NCBI GenBank assembly: GCA_963920705.1
Contig: OY987240.1
Coordinates: forward strand, 7,342,766 to 7,406,765
Length of the DNA: 64,000 bases
Direction of reading: 5' to 3'
DNA from: Odiellus spinosus
Taxonomy: Eukaryota; Arthropoda; Arachnida; Opiliones; Phalangiidae
Positions 35,120-45,899 of the stretch are shown piece by piece. The position numbers and the translations under genes were made by a program. Below the pieces are notes generated by a model that was not told where the DNA came from, did not search any database, and saw only the letters and a program-made list of their open reading frames with translations. Numbering within the stretch: position 1 is the first letter of the stretch; every line of letters starts with the position of its first letter.

Positions 35120-36575
35120 ATGTTAGTCTAGAATAAATTTAAAAAGAAACCTAGTCTACATTAAATTTAATATCAATATCTAGTCTAGATTAATTTAAAA
35201 ATTAAATCTCGAAATCTACTCTAGATTAGATTTAAAAAGAAAGCTATTCTAGATTAGATTTAAAAAGAAAGCTATTCTAGATTAGATTTAAAAAGAAAGC
35301 TATTCTAGATTAGATTAAAAGATTAATCTAGTCTAGATAAAATTTAAAAATTAATCTAGTCTAGATAAAATTTAAAAATTAATCTAGTCTAGATTAAGTT
35401 TAAAAATTAATCTAGTCTAGATTAAGTTTAAAAATTAATCTATTCTAGATTAAATTTAAAAATTAATCTATTCTAGATTAAATTTAAAAATTAATCTATT
35501 CTAGATTAAATTTAAAAATTAATCTATTCTAGATTAAATTTAAAAATTAATCTATTCTAGATTAAATTTAAAAATTAATCTATTCTAGATTAAATTTAAA
35601 AATTAATCTATTCTAGATTAAATTTAAAATTTAATCTATTCTAGATTAAATTTAAAACTTAATCTATTCTAGATTAAATTTAAAACTTAATCTATTCTAG
35701 ATTAAATTTAAAACTTAATCTATTCTAGATTAAATTTAAAACTTAATCTATTCTAGATTAAATTTAAAAATTAATCTATTCTAGATTAAATTTAAAAATT
35801 AATCTATTCTAGATTAAATTTAAAAATTAATCTATTCTAGATTAAATTTAAAAATTAATCTATTCTAGATTAAATTTAAAAATTAATCTATTCTAGATTA
35901 AATTTAAAAATAAATCTATTCTAGATTAAATTTAAAAATTAATCTATTCTAGATTAAATTTAAAAATTAATCTATTCTAGATTAAATTTAAAAATTAATC
36001 TATTCTAGATTAAATTTAAAAATTAATCTATTCTAGATTAAATTTAAAAATTAATCTATTCTAGATTAAATTTAAAAATTAATCTATTCTAGATTAAATT
36101 TAAAAATTAATCTATTCTAGATTAAATTTAAAAATTAATCTATTCTAGATTAAATTTAAAAATTAATCTATTCTAGATTAAATTTAAAAATTAATCTATT
36201 CTAGATTAAATTTAAAAATTAATCTATTCTAGATTAAATTTAAAAATTAATCTATTCTAGATTAAATTTAAAAATTAATCTATTCTAGATTAAATTTAAA
36301 AATTAATCTATTCTAGATTAAATTTAAAAATTAATCTATTCTAGATTAAATTTAAAAATTAATCTGTTCTAGATTAAATTTAAAAATTAATCTAGTCTAG
36401 ATGAAATTTAAAAATAAATCTAGTCTAGATGAAATTTTAAAATAAATCTAGTCTAGATGAAATTTTAAAATAAATCTAGTCTAGATGAAATTTTAAAATA
36501 AATCTAGTCTAGATAAAATTTAAAAATAAATCTAGTCTAAATTAAATTTAAAAAAATCTAGTCTAAATATCCGAC
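35120..36575. repeat. 28-bp AT-rich satellite array
   Basis: About 50 tandem units of 28 bp; the core is TTCTAGATTAAATTTAAAAA plus TTAATCTA. The central units (about 35420-36360) are nearly identical. Edge units vary: 30-bp units with AAAAAGAAAGC on the left, and GTCTAGATGAAATTTTAAAA on the right. Higher variation at the edges is what unequal crossing-over produces. It lies inside the CACTA-like element. It has no spacers and is not a CRISPR array. Confidence 0.92.
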
Positions 36576-38769
36576 GCGTAATTATCGGGTATCAGGCGAA
36601 TACTTTATTACTATTATTACTTTTATTTTAAACTTATTTTAATAAATTAATTTCTTCCGCTATTGAGATAGGTACCCATCATGTTTTTCAATTTGTACCG
36701 GACTAGTGTTTTTTCCCCAAATCAAATTACCTGACAAGAATTAGGTACCCGACCCAACCAATAGCCGGAATATGATTTTTAACACTTGTGCGTGGGTAAT
36801 GAAACAATAACCTCAACTAATAAAAAATAAATACATGAATCCCTCCCTCGTGAATCGAAAAAGCTTTAAAAATTTCTTAAAGCAATTTCGTTTACCCTAG
36901 ATCTAAGTAGGGTCTAGGAAGAGTTCCAATTTTAGTGCGTAAGTTCCAAAAATATTTGTTGATGAAATTAATTGAGTATTTTTATCTGATTCATTATTTT
37001 CAACTACTACCTGAATTTTTTCACCATTTGTTTAATAAATATACTTGGAAAATTCTTAACCTTAACTAGACTTACCAGGTAGATGGTATTATACAATAAC
37101 ACCAATCAGCCTCCAAGTAAAATTATAAAGTCCGTAGTTCGTCAAGTCTCCAAGTAAAAATATGAAGTCCGTAGTTCGTTATGCCTCCAAGTAAAATTAG
37201 AGTCCGTAGCTCATCAAGCTCACAAGTTGAATCAAGTCCGTAGTTGGTCAAATCCTAGATGTTAAAGCATAATTTAATTGGCAACTTAATTGAAGAAATG
37301 CGTCAGTACCTTATATCCAAAAATATATGGTTAACAATATTTTTCGTGGTTTTTTAAATTAGAATAGAATACATTTTGTAACCACATAATAATCATTACA
37401 GAAGGATTTTTTAAATGTTCTAATTATAGTGTTAAAGGTATACTCTTTTAATCGTCACAAGAAATTTAGTGATAAGCTTATTTTTGGATATTTTGATTAA
37501 GAGTTAATAAAGAAGTTGCGAAGCATCTGGATTTGTTTAAAATAATACATTAGTTTTTTAATTACGAATTAAAAGGTTTAAAGCATAAATTCACCCCTGC
37601 AGCCTGAAAGTTTTGTCGAAAAGGCTGAAGGACAAATTTATAATATTTTTTACCTTCACTTCTGGATGAATGTGTATCTTCGCAAGCACAATAATTATTA
37701 AAACCAAATTATAGAATAAAATTACAAATGATACAGTAAAACATGTGTCCTAACTCCTGAACCGTTAAATCTCGTCTCGCGCAACAAATGCCTCCTAGCG
37801 GCGTAGAGGGTTAAGGGTACTGGAGGCTAAACCCTTTTTGTGTATAGAAAACCACATTCCGATGTCCCCCCACGGCCCCACGTGCAATAAATAACCCAGT
37901 AACCCACTGGCCCCTACAGCTATACCTTATGGTTTTATAAAGGTTAAAACAAACGGAATAGTAATTTTTTACCTTCACTTCTGGATGTATCTGTATCTTC
38001 ATAAACCCAATAATTATTAAAACTTAACGAATAAAATTACATATAATACGGTTAACCCTGCGTCGTAAGTCCAGGATCGATTCCTTCTCGTACCGCGCAA
38101 CAAATGCCGCTTAGCGGCGTAGAGGGTTAAGGGACAGGGTACTTGAAGCTAAACCTTTTATGTGCATAGAAAACCACATTCCGAAGTTCGTCCCCCCCAC
38201 GCGCAATATAGTAGCCTACTACCCACTAGTTCTAATCTTGGCGTCCCCCTTTGACTCCTACCTCGTATTTTCCAGGGTGGCGTTCAGGGCCACGTACCAA
38301 AACCGGCCTACTGCATTTTATAAGGAGACGGTATAGTCACCTTTCTTTATGCACATGGCATTGAATGCATCGTACTTTATAATAGGCCTTTTTTTTTTTA
38401 AAACCTTGGAAACTGTTAAAAGAGGCGTTAAATAGCCAGCGTTTGTATTGAAGATGTTGGCTATTTTCAATGTTGGTACGATTATTGGATTTAACTTTTG
38501 CCAACATTAAAACTAACAAAGATAGCCGTTAAATAGAACGCGTTTCTACCGAAGATGTTGCCTTTTTTCAAGGTTGGGAAGAAGTCAAAATTTATTTTGT
38601 CGCCTATTCGTAATTTTGACAAATATTGAAGATCTTATATTTGATTCTTAAATTAAATACCTCTCTTAAAAATGGCTTATTATTTAAATCTTTTGATTGA
38701 CGGTGACTTATTAGTTTCATTACTTGACGATTGATTACAATAATTAACTATTTGGTTAAATTATATCTT
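36576..38769. repeat. Non-coding interior with small tandem repeats
   Basis: At 37100-37260 four imperfect units of about 45 bp share CTCCAAGTAAAA and AAGTCCGTAGTTCGTCA. At about 37640-38200 two units of about 316 bp share TTTTACCTTCACTTCTGGATG, CGCGCAACAAATGCC and AGCGGCGTAGAGGGTTAAGG. At 38420-38560 two units share GTTAAATAG and GAAGATGTTG. No gene is recognised in this stretch of the CACTA-like element. Confidence 0.65.
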
Positions 38770-39055
38770 ATAATCAATTAAGTTCACTATATACTCAAAG
38801 ATTTTCAATCTTTTTAAAAAATATAGTTTTAAAAAGATTGAAAAATCATGATCACTTAAAACTCACTTTAAGTTCACATTTTGGCGATCTAAGTGTTAAA
38901 AGAAGTTAAAAGATTACATTTAGATCACCTGAAAGTGTTAGAACGCCTAAAAATGCTCTAAAACGTTTTCAAGATCAGATGGAGATCATTTTACGGAGTT
39001 TAAGTGATCTTAAAGTGTATTTTGCTGTTCTTGAAGTGAACTTTAATTAGCAGTG
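38770..39055 (-). repeat. Right terminal/sub-terminal repeats of the CACTA-like element
   Basis: Read from 39055 on minus: CACTGCTAATT, then ACTTTAAGATCACTTAAAC and many variants of TTAAGATC and GATCT. The opposite end at 20069-20400 has the same start and the same motif family. Such sub-terminal motifs are transposase-binding sites in plant CACTA elements. An additional palindrome (TTTTTAAAAAGATTGAAAA and its complement) lies at 38800-38845. Confidence 0.6.
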
Positions 39056-40110
39056 CTCTTCTCAGTCTATTTCTCGACTTCGTTGATATTCTTCTAGTGT
39101 TTCTTCCTGGCTAGAGGTTTTTTCTTCTTTTGGTTCTTTCTCCTTGATTTCCTTTTCTTTCTAGTTTTTAATGGTTTTCCTGTTCTTTGTTTTTTTCTTT
39201 CTAGATTTTCTTCATAAGTTGCAGGCGGATCGTAAGTATTTTTTTCTTCTTTTGTTTTAATATCTTTTTCTTGGATTTTTTCAATGTTTGAAATATTTTT
39301 CTCCTTATAGGTTGGTAGCTCTTCTATGACACCTAATTCTTCAATAACACTATTTCCTTCGATGAGACCAGTTTCTTCAATTATCAACGCTTCGACAAGG
39401 TCTTCCGAGGGTTGTTGTTCCTTTTTTTCATTTAATTTTTCTGGCTGTTCTAATTTCTTTTCATTTTCAGGATTCTCGGGATTTTCTTTAATTTGTGAGT
39501 ATAGAAAGACTTCAGGCAAAAAACTCTTCCAGGCGGAGAAAAGAAACTAGCGTATATCATCTTGAATTGATTGATTTTTGGTCAGCAAATCCCAAGTAAA
39601 TCGGCTTTCAAAGGTTCTAATTTTTTGAGGGCGGAAATCAATTTCTAGAGCGCTGGCTAGATTCCATGACGGGTAAGTTCGTCCAGAAATAGACGAATCG
39701 TCTGTAGTTTTAGTCACCTTGAGAAGGATCGCGTGATTTTCAGCTTTTCCCAGGCGTTAAGAGGAATAGAGAATCCGACCAGTGATTTGACTCGGGAAAT
39801 AAATAATTCGAAGCGATCGTAGTTTACCAATCCGAAAGTCACGTACAAGTTTTTCCCGAGCAGGAATTTTGAATTTAGTTTTATAGGCGATACGATTTAG
39901 CGATATCTTTGGCGGCGTGGTGGGCCGTCGATAGTTCCTCGCGCCCGGGCTCCACTCGACGATGGACCGGCGGCAATTCCGCGTTTTTGGCTTCGGTTCG
40001 AGAGCATATTATGACCGTGCTAGCTGTTTTATCGTAGAAGGGAAATGATTTGAAGATTTTTAGTACTGATGATCTTAGGCTATTGTAGGGAGGGTGGGAA
40101 TTAGCCCCCT
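39056..40110 (-). pseudogene. Charged Polinton protein, N-terminal part
   Basis: The frame carries SSVLKIFKSFPFYDKTAST near 40080, KTKFKIPAREKLVRDF near 39880-39835 and SSISGRTYPSWNLASALEI near 39700-39640. It then runs in the same frame, through stops at about 39760 and 39548, into a Glu/Lys/Asn-rich tail (39519-39094) ending in a basic cluster (KKRKSRRKNQKKKKP). A frame change leads to EETLEEYQRSREID at the border of the CACTA-like element. The C-terminus is at 19706-20068. The folded N-terminal region is not recognised. It may be a Polinton virion or DNA-associated protein; that is inference. Confidence 0.5.
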
Positions 40111-40289
40111 GATTTCATGTTTGGGCGAGTTTTTGCAAGTCTATTAGAGAGGATGAGGGTCAGCAATAGTTCGTACCATACCGAAATATCATAGAGTTTA
40201 ATAAAAGTTGTAACAATACCTAGGTTTTTTTTAATCCGGTACCGAAATCTCATGGCGTCGCGTATATCGTAATTTGTCCGGTCTTCTGA

Positions 40290-40760
40290 ACTTATAAGTC
40301 GTTAAAAAATCGTAAAAACGAACCTTGCCCATTATTTATTATTTTCTTATCGTGATATGCCAATACGAGTTTTTCTACTTCCCTCCTGGAAGCTCGGACC
40401 GTGATAAAAGGGGGATTGTCGGGTATCGACTTCTCTTTGACGACGGAAGGCTTCAAGTGGTAGCTTACGTGGTTGTCCATCGATTATACAGACGGGCTTC
40501 TGATATTTCACCGTCTCGTCATCCGTTCTACCTTCACCGTCCAGGTTGATGCGGCGAATAAATGCGCAGCGGGGAAATTTTTCTTTGTGTTCAAATAAAG
40601 GATCGTCGGTGGTCTTCCAAGTGTGAAGTCGACCGTGGCACTCGACAGTATCACCCCCGTTGTTAAGATTGTAAAACCCGGCTTTAGCCATTAACAACTG
40701 CGACACGTGGATATGTGGATATTCAAAGAATGAGGCAAATCTGAGACGGGCATTATCCAT
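40290..40760 (-). pseudogene. BIR-domain (IAP-like) protein in the Polinton
   Basis: ATG at 40760. Residues 5-67 match the baculoviral IAP repeat: RLRFASFFEYP, a Ser, then MAKAGFYNL, GGDTVEC, GRLHTW, TTDDPLFEHKEKFPRCAF. C41, H58 and C65 keep the C-x16-H-x6-C spacing. The first zinc-ligand Cys, expected three residues before C41, is missing, as if three residues were lost in frame. BIR domains bind caspases or IAP-binding motifs, or act in virion and transcription roles. After residue 70 the frame is ambiguous: one frame runs to 40347, another to 40292 with DNPPFITVRA. A TATA-like box lies about 60 bp upstream. No RING is seen. Confidence 0.68.
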
Positions 40761-40809
40761 GACTGTCGAGGGCTGAATGAATTAAAGAAATGATAGCCAT
40801 ATGGTATTT

Positions 40810-40822
40810 AAAGTATTTTATA
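40810..40822 (-). promoter_or_regulatory. TATA-like box upstream of the BIR gene
   Basis: On minus CTATAAAATAC lies about 55-60 bp before the ATG at 40760, a position fitting a core promoter with a short leader. Two other Polinton genes on this strand have a similar arrangement. Confidence 0.4.
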
Positions 40823-41104
40823 GTAACGTAAAAAAGTGACTGGTAGTCTTATATGATTTAGGATCGGTTTACAATATAATAAAAGGGAGAATGAAGTAGT
40901 TTCAAATTTTTTAATATCAATTAAAAACAATAATAATTAGAAAAACTATAAAAAAAAACTAAAAATGAGGGTATTCAGCTAGAAACTTGGCATTCGCCCA
41001 GGCGCGCTCCGTCGCGCAGGGCCGGGTGGCTGTGGTGGACCCGTGGGGGTGTCCGCAGCGGAGGGTAACGTCAACGATGGTTCGACGCGGGCAAAGCACG
41101 TCGT

Positions 41105-41466
41105 TTAGGTCCCACACGGGCCTGTTGAGGTAGTCCTCCAGTAGTCGAGCCTTATCGGGCCCGGTAGTCCAGAGGGATGGGAGGTACGGGTCGCGCGCTC
41201 CAAAAGAGCCTCGATCCGCTCACAGACCACGTAACCCCCTTCGGTAGTCCGTGTAGGTTGGCGGTGACGTACCGTTTGGTACGAACAATGGCGGGCGGGA
41301 GGTACTTGCCCTCGTAAGGTGACTGGAAGGCCCACGAGACGACGATGGGGGTGAGCCCGATGGTGGCGCCGGCCAACTCCTTGATGACAGGATCTGGCCC
41401 GTGTCCAAAGCAACGGACCCTCTTCCGTCCGGCCAGAGTCTCCATTTCGATGATTGCGGCTGACAT
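41105..41466 (-). CDS. GC-rich Polinton ORF of unknown function
   Basis: ATG at 41466 after an A-run; about 104 codons open in the most likely frame (MSAAIIEMETLAGRKRVRCF, then VVSWAFQSPYEGKYLPPAIV), ending near 41152. Another frame is open to 41105, so a late frameshift is possible. The region is distinctly richer in G+C than its neighbours. A TATA box lies 65-75 bp upstream. It sits between the BIR gene and the capsid gene, all on minus. No family recognised. Confidence 0.45.
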
Positions 41467-41530
41467 ATTTTTTTTTTCAGTGGTGGTGGTTTGGTGGCTT
41501 TTGAGAAACTTGTGTTAATTATACCCTTGT

Positions 41531-41540
41531 GTTTATATAC
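41531..41540 (-). promoter_or_regulatory. TATA box upstream of the 41466 ORF
   Basis: On minus GTATATAAAC, about 65-75 bp upstream of the ATG at 41466. Spacing matches a core promoter with a leader of about 40 bp. Confidence 0.45.
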
Positions 41541-41783
41541 CCTTTAAAAAAGTCCTCCATTCGTTACGGGGCAGTGAAAGTGAATAGTTTCGAGTGATAA
41601 ACCTCGCAATTCGGCCCAAACGCTTGTCAAAATAAATGGCCACCCAATGTGTATCGGGTTATGCGCTATTATCGAAATTCACGATATACGAAGCCGGAAA
41701 ACTAGCAGTCTGGGCAGGTAGTGTGTCACTTGAATAAACGCCCTTAAAACTAGGGACGCTTCTCAAATAATGTCTTATCATAG

Positions 41784-42651
41784 TTATACTGTGATGGTGA
41801 CGGATCTGTTCTTATCAATTTGTAGCAAAGCCTGAAATTCCGAAAAGACGACGCAGCTTACGGTGTTGGCTGTCGCTTGATCAAAACCCAACTCCAGTAG
41901 GAGTTGCCCATGCTGCGTGGCGCTCCAATGCGTCGATTCGATCGCGCTCTGTTCAATTGAAAGGTCAAACGAATAGATACTATAGCCTAACCCGTATTCT
42001 TCGAGGGAGATATTCAAACCCCGGTCGCTATATTGGGTATCCGCGCCTGAGAACAGCGTATAGTATTCGCGGGCGAAAAGCTTTTTGGCGAAATTGGGTT
42101 TTAAAGGCCTAGGGGATTTGATCCGAGTTTACAAATAATGAAATATAGTTTAATCCAAAATTCGCAAAATTGAAAGGGTTGGTCTCCAGATAGCCCGTTT
42201 GTGATTTATGATTATTCAAAGCGACGATCACACGCTTGGGCAGAACGCCGAGATAAAGATTTTCAATAGACGTGGCCAGGAGATGGAGCGAAATTGTAAA
42301 TACCTTTGTTTCCGTCCGGGCGTAAGGGTATTGGGCGGGCTTCGCTGTTAAAGCTCGTTCGTGCGCTAAAAAAATTTTTGGCGCCACCTGACTTTAGGAA
42401 CATAAAGAACGGTTTCTAGAATCTGTGATTTATAACCACCGTTCCCAGCGGGCTTTGTCCCTAACAAACAAAAACTAGGTTTGCTTTTGCAAGTTCGAAT
42501 AACTAGCGTCATCCTCATCTATCGTTATCGCTGAAAGTAACGAATTGTACCCGTAGTGGTTGACAGAGGGCGTTACTAGACAATCGCCTACGTAAATATC
42601 AATGCGTTCAAATTGCGAATGCAGAAAAATTTTAATGGGTCAGACCCGTCA
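41784..42651 (-). pseudogene. Polinton major capsid protein, main part
   Basis: Double jelly-roll capsid family. In order on minus: HSQFERIDIYVGDCLVTPS (about 42630-42575); a stop near 42470; FLAHERALTAKPAQYPYART (about 42375-42315); LGVLPKRVIVALNNHKSQTG; NPFNFANFGLNYISLFVNS; a stop and frameshift at 42109; EYYTLFSG; EEYGLGYSIYSFDLS; STHWSATQHGQLLLEL; and the end at 41784. These segments follow the conserved order of Polinton capsid proteins. The N-terminal part lies at 45650-45861, beyond a hAT insertion that splits the gene. The protein would form the icosahedral shell; this copy is dead. Confidence 0.85.
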
Positions 42652-45649
42652 CAGCGCTCACACCAAAATCGAAAAAAAAATAGGAAATAGGGAATTTTTG
42701 AGCCTAGAAATATTGTGAAATAGGAACCAAAAATTTTAAAATAGGGAGCAAATAGGAACAAATTTAAGAAGAAAACGCCTTTTTTGACTATAACTTTATC
42801 ACATTTTTTCGTGATAATTATATCACACAGACTTAATCAGTTTTTTTTCGCTTTTCTAAGAAATAGGAAATAATGTCAGTTTTCTTTTATTTATTGTTTT
42901 CATTAACTGACAGGTTTCACTTGCTTGTGCTGAACATGCTGCTCGCTAAGCTTATTTCTGATAAATCCTTATTCTTCAGGGCCTTTTTCATCCTTTCATT
43001 CGCTTCCATTAAATATTTATCTGAAACATGCTAATTTTTTTCAAGTTCTTCTTGCTTTTCAATAAGTTGAGCTTCTAGGGTCCTTATATTTCTGGCTTTC
43101 ATTTTAGCAGCTCTTCTTTTTTCAATTGATTTTCAGCTTCGTCTGAATCTTCTCTCTGTTTTCTTTGCGCCGCCATTTTCAATTCCCTCTCTCTTTCTAA
43201 ATGTAACTTGTAGTTTTGATTTGCACTACAAGCTAATTTTAAAAGAGTTTTGGTAATTGGTACCAGCTCTGGCTTATTGTGGAATTGTTTTAATCCACAC
43301 GACACCGTTAGTCGTGCATTCAATATCTTAACAGACATTGACGTTTTATCGTCCGTCAAGATTTGACTGGATTTCGAAAAACCTCTTTCAACATGTGAGG
43401 TTCCATGTGATAAAGATAAACTTGCTTTAACTAGCACTGTTATATTTGGATACTTTCTTTCGCCTATCCCGTTTTTCATACTAAGATAATAATTCCAATA
43501 GTTTTCCATTGTTTGGATGTTTAGCCAGGAAGGAGGATCTTCTTCGAATTGCAGTAATTTCCATAATTCGTCAAGGAGAGTATCAGTCGGAAATTTAATT
43601 ACAAGTGCTGATGATAATCTTATTAAATCGTTACTGCTTCCTTCTTTCAGCTGGTTGAAGACAGCGAAAGACGAAAGTGTTCCAATATGCTTTGGGAAAT
43701 TGGAGTCTTTTTCATAATAGGCTTTGATGCTTCTATGTAGCAATTCTGAACGCTAACTAGAAACTCTAGCTGATTTTTTTCAGATACCTTGAGCAGGCAG
43801 TCCCTAACCTTCTCACTACATTCCATATCCTTTCTAGGAAGCAGATTTGCTTCATCACTGACTAGCTTCTCTTCATTTTTTGTTGCTGCTTTCAAAACAT
43901 CTTTCCTGACAAAACGGCCTAGAATGGTGTGAAGCAAGCTTCTTATTTCGTCGTAAAGAACGTGAATAAGAGGTTCCTCTCGTTGAAGGTGACCCGTGAA
44001 TTTAGTAAAAACTTTTACCAATGATATCACAAAATGCAGCCTCGCCTGAATTGTTGGGTTCTTTAGAGCCTGAGAAATTGTTTTGTACTTTGCTTTGTAC
44101 TTTGATTATTTTTTGATTTTTAGACAAAAAAACCAAGAAATATTTTTCAATGGCTGGCCACAGAGATTACGCGTTCTGCTGCAGGTTCAAGAGTAAGCCA
44201 TCGTGTTGGATCGTGCTTAATAAAGGATCGGACTTCTAAACATATTTCTTCTTGAATTTTATGAAAGTCCTCACACCTTGTTGGAGTGTTCTTGAAAAAA
44301 TAGAAAGAGACAGTACAAAATCAGACGGATTTTCATTAAGTTTTTCAAGGCCTTTAAGAAAAGTGTTGTGCATTGTGTGGATACTACAAGTACCCACTTC
44401 TATCTACCTTCAGTTTTTCATTAATAGCTCTCCAAACAGTTATACTGACATTTGGACCATCACTTCCGATCATTAGCAAATGACTAATGGGTAACTGAGC
44501 ATTGTTTATTGCTTGTATAATGTTCTTGGATAGTTCGTTCACCTTTGGCATGTCCCATAAAAATGGTCTCAAGATGATTGACCACAGCTATATTTTGGGA
44601 GTTTGACCAAAATCTGAGTGCAATTTGAAGCTCTTTCTTGCCTTCAGAATTCGTTGTTTCATCGTATTGAATAGAAAAATAGGCATTCTGAGCGTCACTT
44701 AACATTAATTTTCTAAAATATGGGCCCAATGCTTCACGTACTAAATAGCTCAATTTAGTTTCACCCAGAGAAAATTGATTAGGAACTGCCTCACAAAACA
44801 TGGCATTGAAAGTTTCTTTGATTCCATTGCACGATGCCGCAGACCAATTACAGCTGACATTTTTCAAAGCCCAGATAATTTCTGCTCTTCTAGCACACTC
44901 AGAGTCACTTGGTTTCAGTACCATATTATTTGCATTTCCATTAGACTCTGACTGGCTTGTTTTTGTAGTTAAACGCAGTTGACTTTAATCAAGTTTGGTC
45001 TTAAAATTTTCCTTGTGTTTGATAGTCTCAGCGTGTTGTTGTATAGTTTGTAATCCCTTAAGATAGCTGAATGATGCAACACATACAGTAGAGAAAGCCC
45101 GTTTATCATCCTCCTTCTTACACTACAATGAAACTGTGTCCATTTCCGTCAGTTTTTTTAAGCCAGTCATCCAAAAAATTACTTTGAAGTCTTTGACTTT
45201 CCCATAATAAATGCGAACTATATTAACAAATCACTAAATCGGAACTAAAACCAACCCGTCAAGTTGCGCCAACTGAAACACGCGTCGTCTGTACACTATT
45301 TCAGCCGATATAGCAATTCAGTTCAGGTCTTTACTTCCAAATAGTTCAACTATGTAACCGGGAGGCTCATCCGATTCGATACGAGGAGAGAATAGCCTTG
45401 ACATCAAACAGAGGGATTTTAGCGCCATCTGCTAAAACACTGAAGAGATCCGGTAAAAAGAGGGAAATTGAAATCGGTGAATTAGACTTAGCATAACATT
45501 TTGATTTAATATTAAAGGCCGACGGTACTTTTAACCAAATTTGCTAGAAATCTGGTGATTTGGGGGCCAAATCACGATTTTATGGTGGTTTAGGGACCTC
45601 AAAAAAAAGTAGGGGTTTTAGGTATTTTAGGGACCTGTTGGGAGCCCTG
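42652..45649 (-). mobile_element. hAT transposon inside the capsid gene
   Basis: Ends: CAGCGCTCACACC at 42652 and, on the other strand, CAGGGCTCCCAAC at 45649, imperfect inverted repeats. CCGTCA flanks both sides (42646-42651, 45650-45655), consistent with a partly decayed 8-bp hAT duplication. The capsid reading continues across the insertion. The ends carry tandem-like GGAAATAGGGAA and GGTATTTTAGGGACC motifs. It encodes a broken hAT transposase on minus. Confidence 0.75.
43099..45230 (-). pseudogene. hAT transposase, broken
   Basis: From the N-terminus: a BED/C2H2-like piece (FSTVCVASFSYLKG and QQHAETIKHKE, about 45100-45020); the catalytic region (FSLGETKLSYLV, YFSIQYDETTNSEGKKELQI, 44790-44630; Asp in YDETT); HLLMIGSDGPNVS (second Asp region, about 44490-44450); and the C-terminal hAT dimerisation region (YPNITVLVKASLSLSHGTSH then VERGFS, about 43455-43385), followed by a Lys/Glu/Arg-rich tail. 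Stops or frame changes occur near 44990, 44520, 44380-44030 and 43740. It is related to animal hAT families with the SHG-x-VERGFS signature. Confidence 0.78.
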
Positions 45650-45861
45650 CCGTCATTGTTTGTAATTTTATTTCGGGTACATAGCATAATAAGTGACGTC
45701 TCGATGTATTCGTCATTAATAGCTGAAATTTCAAATTCTATTGTTTGATCATTTTTGAGGGAAGTTAATGGCTGATACGTTACAGTTTTAATCCGCTCAA
45801 TAGAAGTTTGAATTGGCGGTACCGTGAACAGGTCTAACGCTGAATTGACGATTTCGTCCAT
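45650..45861 (-). pseudogene. Polinton major capsid protein, N-terminal part
   Basis: ATG at 45861, then MDEIVNSALDLFTVPPIQTS, KTVTYQPLTS, IEFEISAINDEYIETSLIML and NKITNNDG; the DLFTVPPTQTSIE-type start is characteristic of the family. The reading leaves the gene at 45650, exactly at the hAT end; the main part is at 41784-42651. A TATA-like box at 45940-45949 lies about 85 bp upstream. Confidence 0.8.
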
Positions 45862-45899
45862 TTTTATCTTGAAAATATGTCATGAACCGTACGGAATGC

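Larger units (their letters stand above)
20069..39055 (-). mobile_element. 19-kb CACTA (EnSpm)-like transposon with two genes
   Basis: The ends read CACTGCAAATT (20069) and, on the other strand, CACTGCTAATT (39055). Each is followed by about 300 bp rich in sub-terminal copies of a TTAAGATC/GATCTTAAA motif. CACT(A/G) ends and sub-terminal repeats are hallmarks of CACTA elements. The flanking bases CT on both sides are consistent with a 2-bp target duplication. It interrupts one Polinton ORF, giving independent support for the borders. It carries a transposase (29316-34990) and a second gene (20438-28960), both on minus, and is itself interrupted by Helentron-like copies B and C and by a LINE. 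Confidence 0.65.

Noticed and set aside
35120-36575. CRISPR-like array
   Set aside because: 28-bp units are contiguous with no spacers, in a eukaryotic transposon; it is a satellite.
37811-38002. Short ORF in the CACTA interior
   Set aside because: It lies in a 316-bp tandem duplication and is not conserved between the two units.
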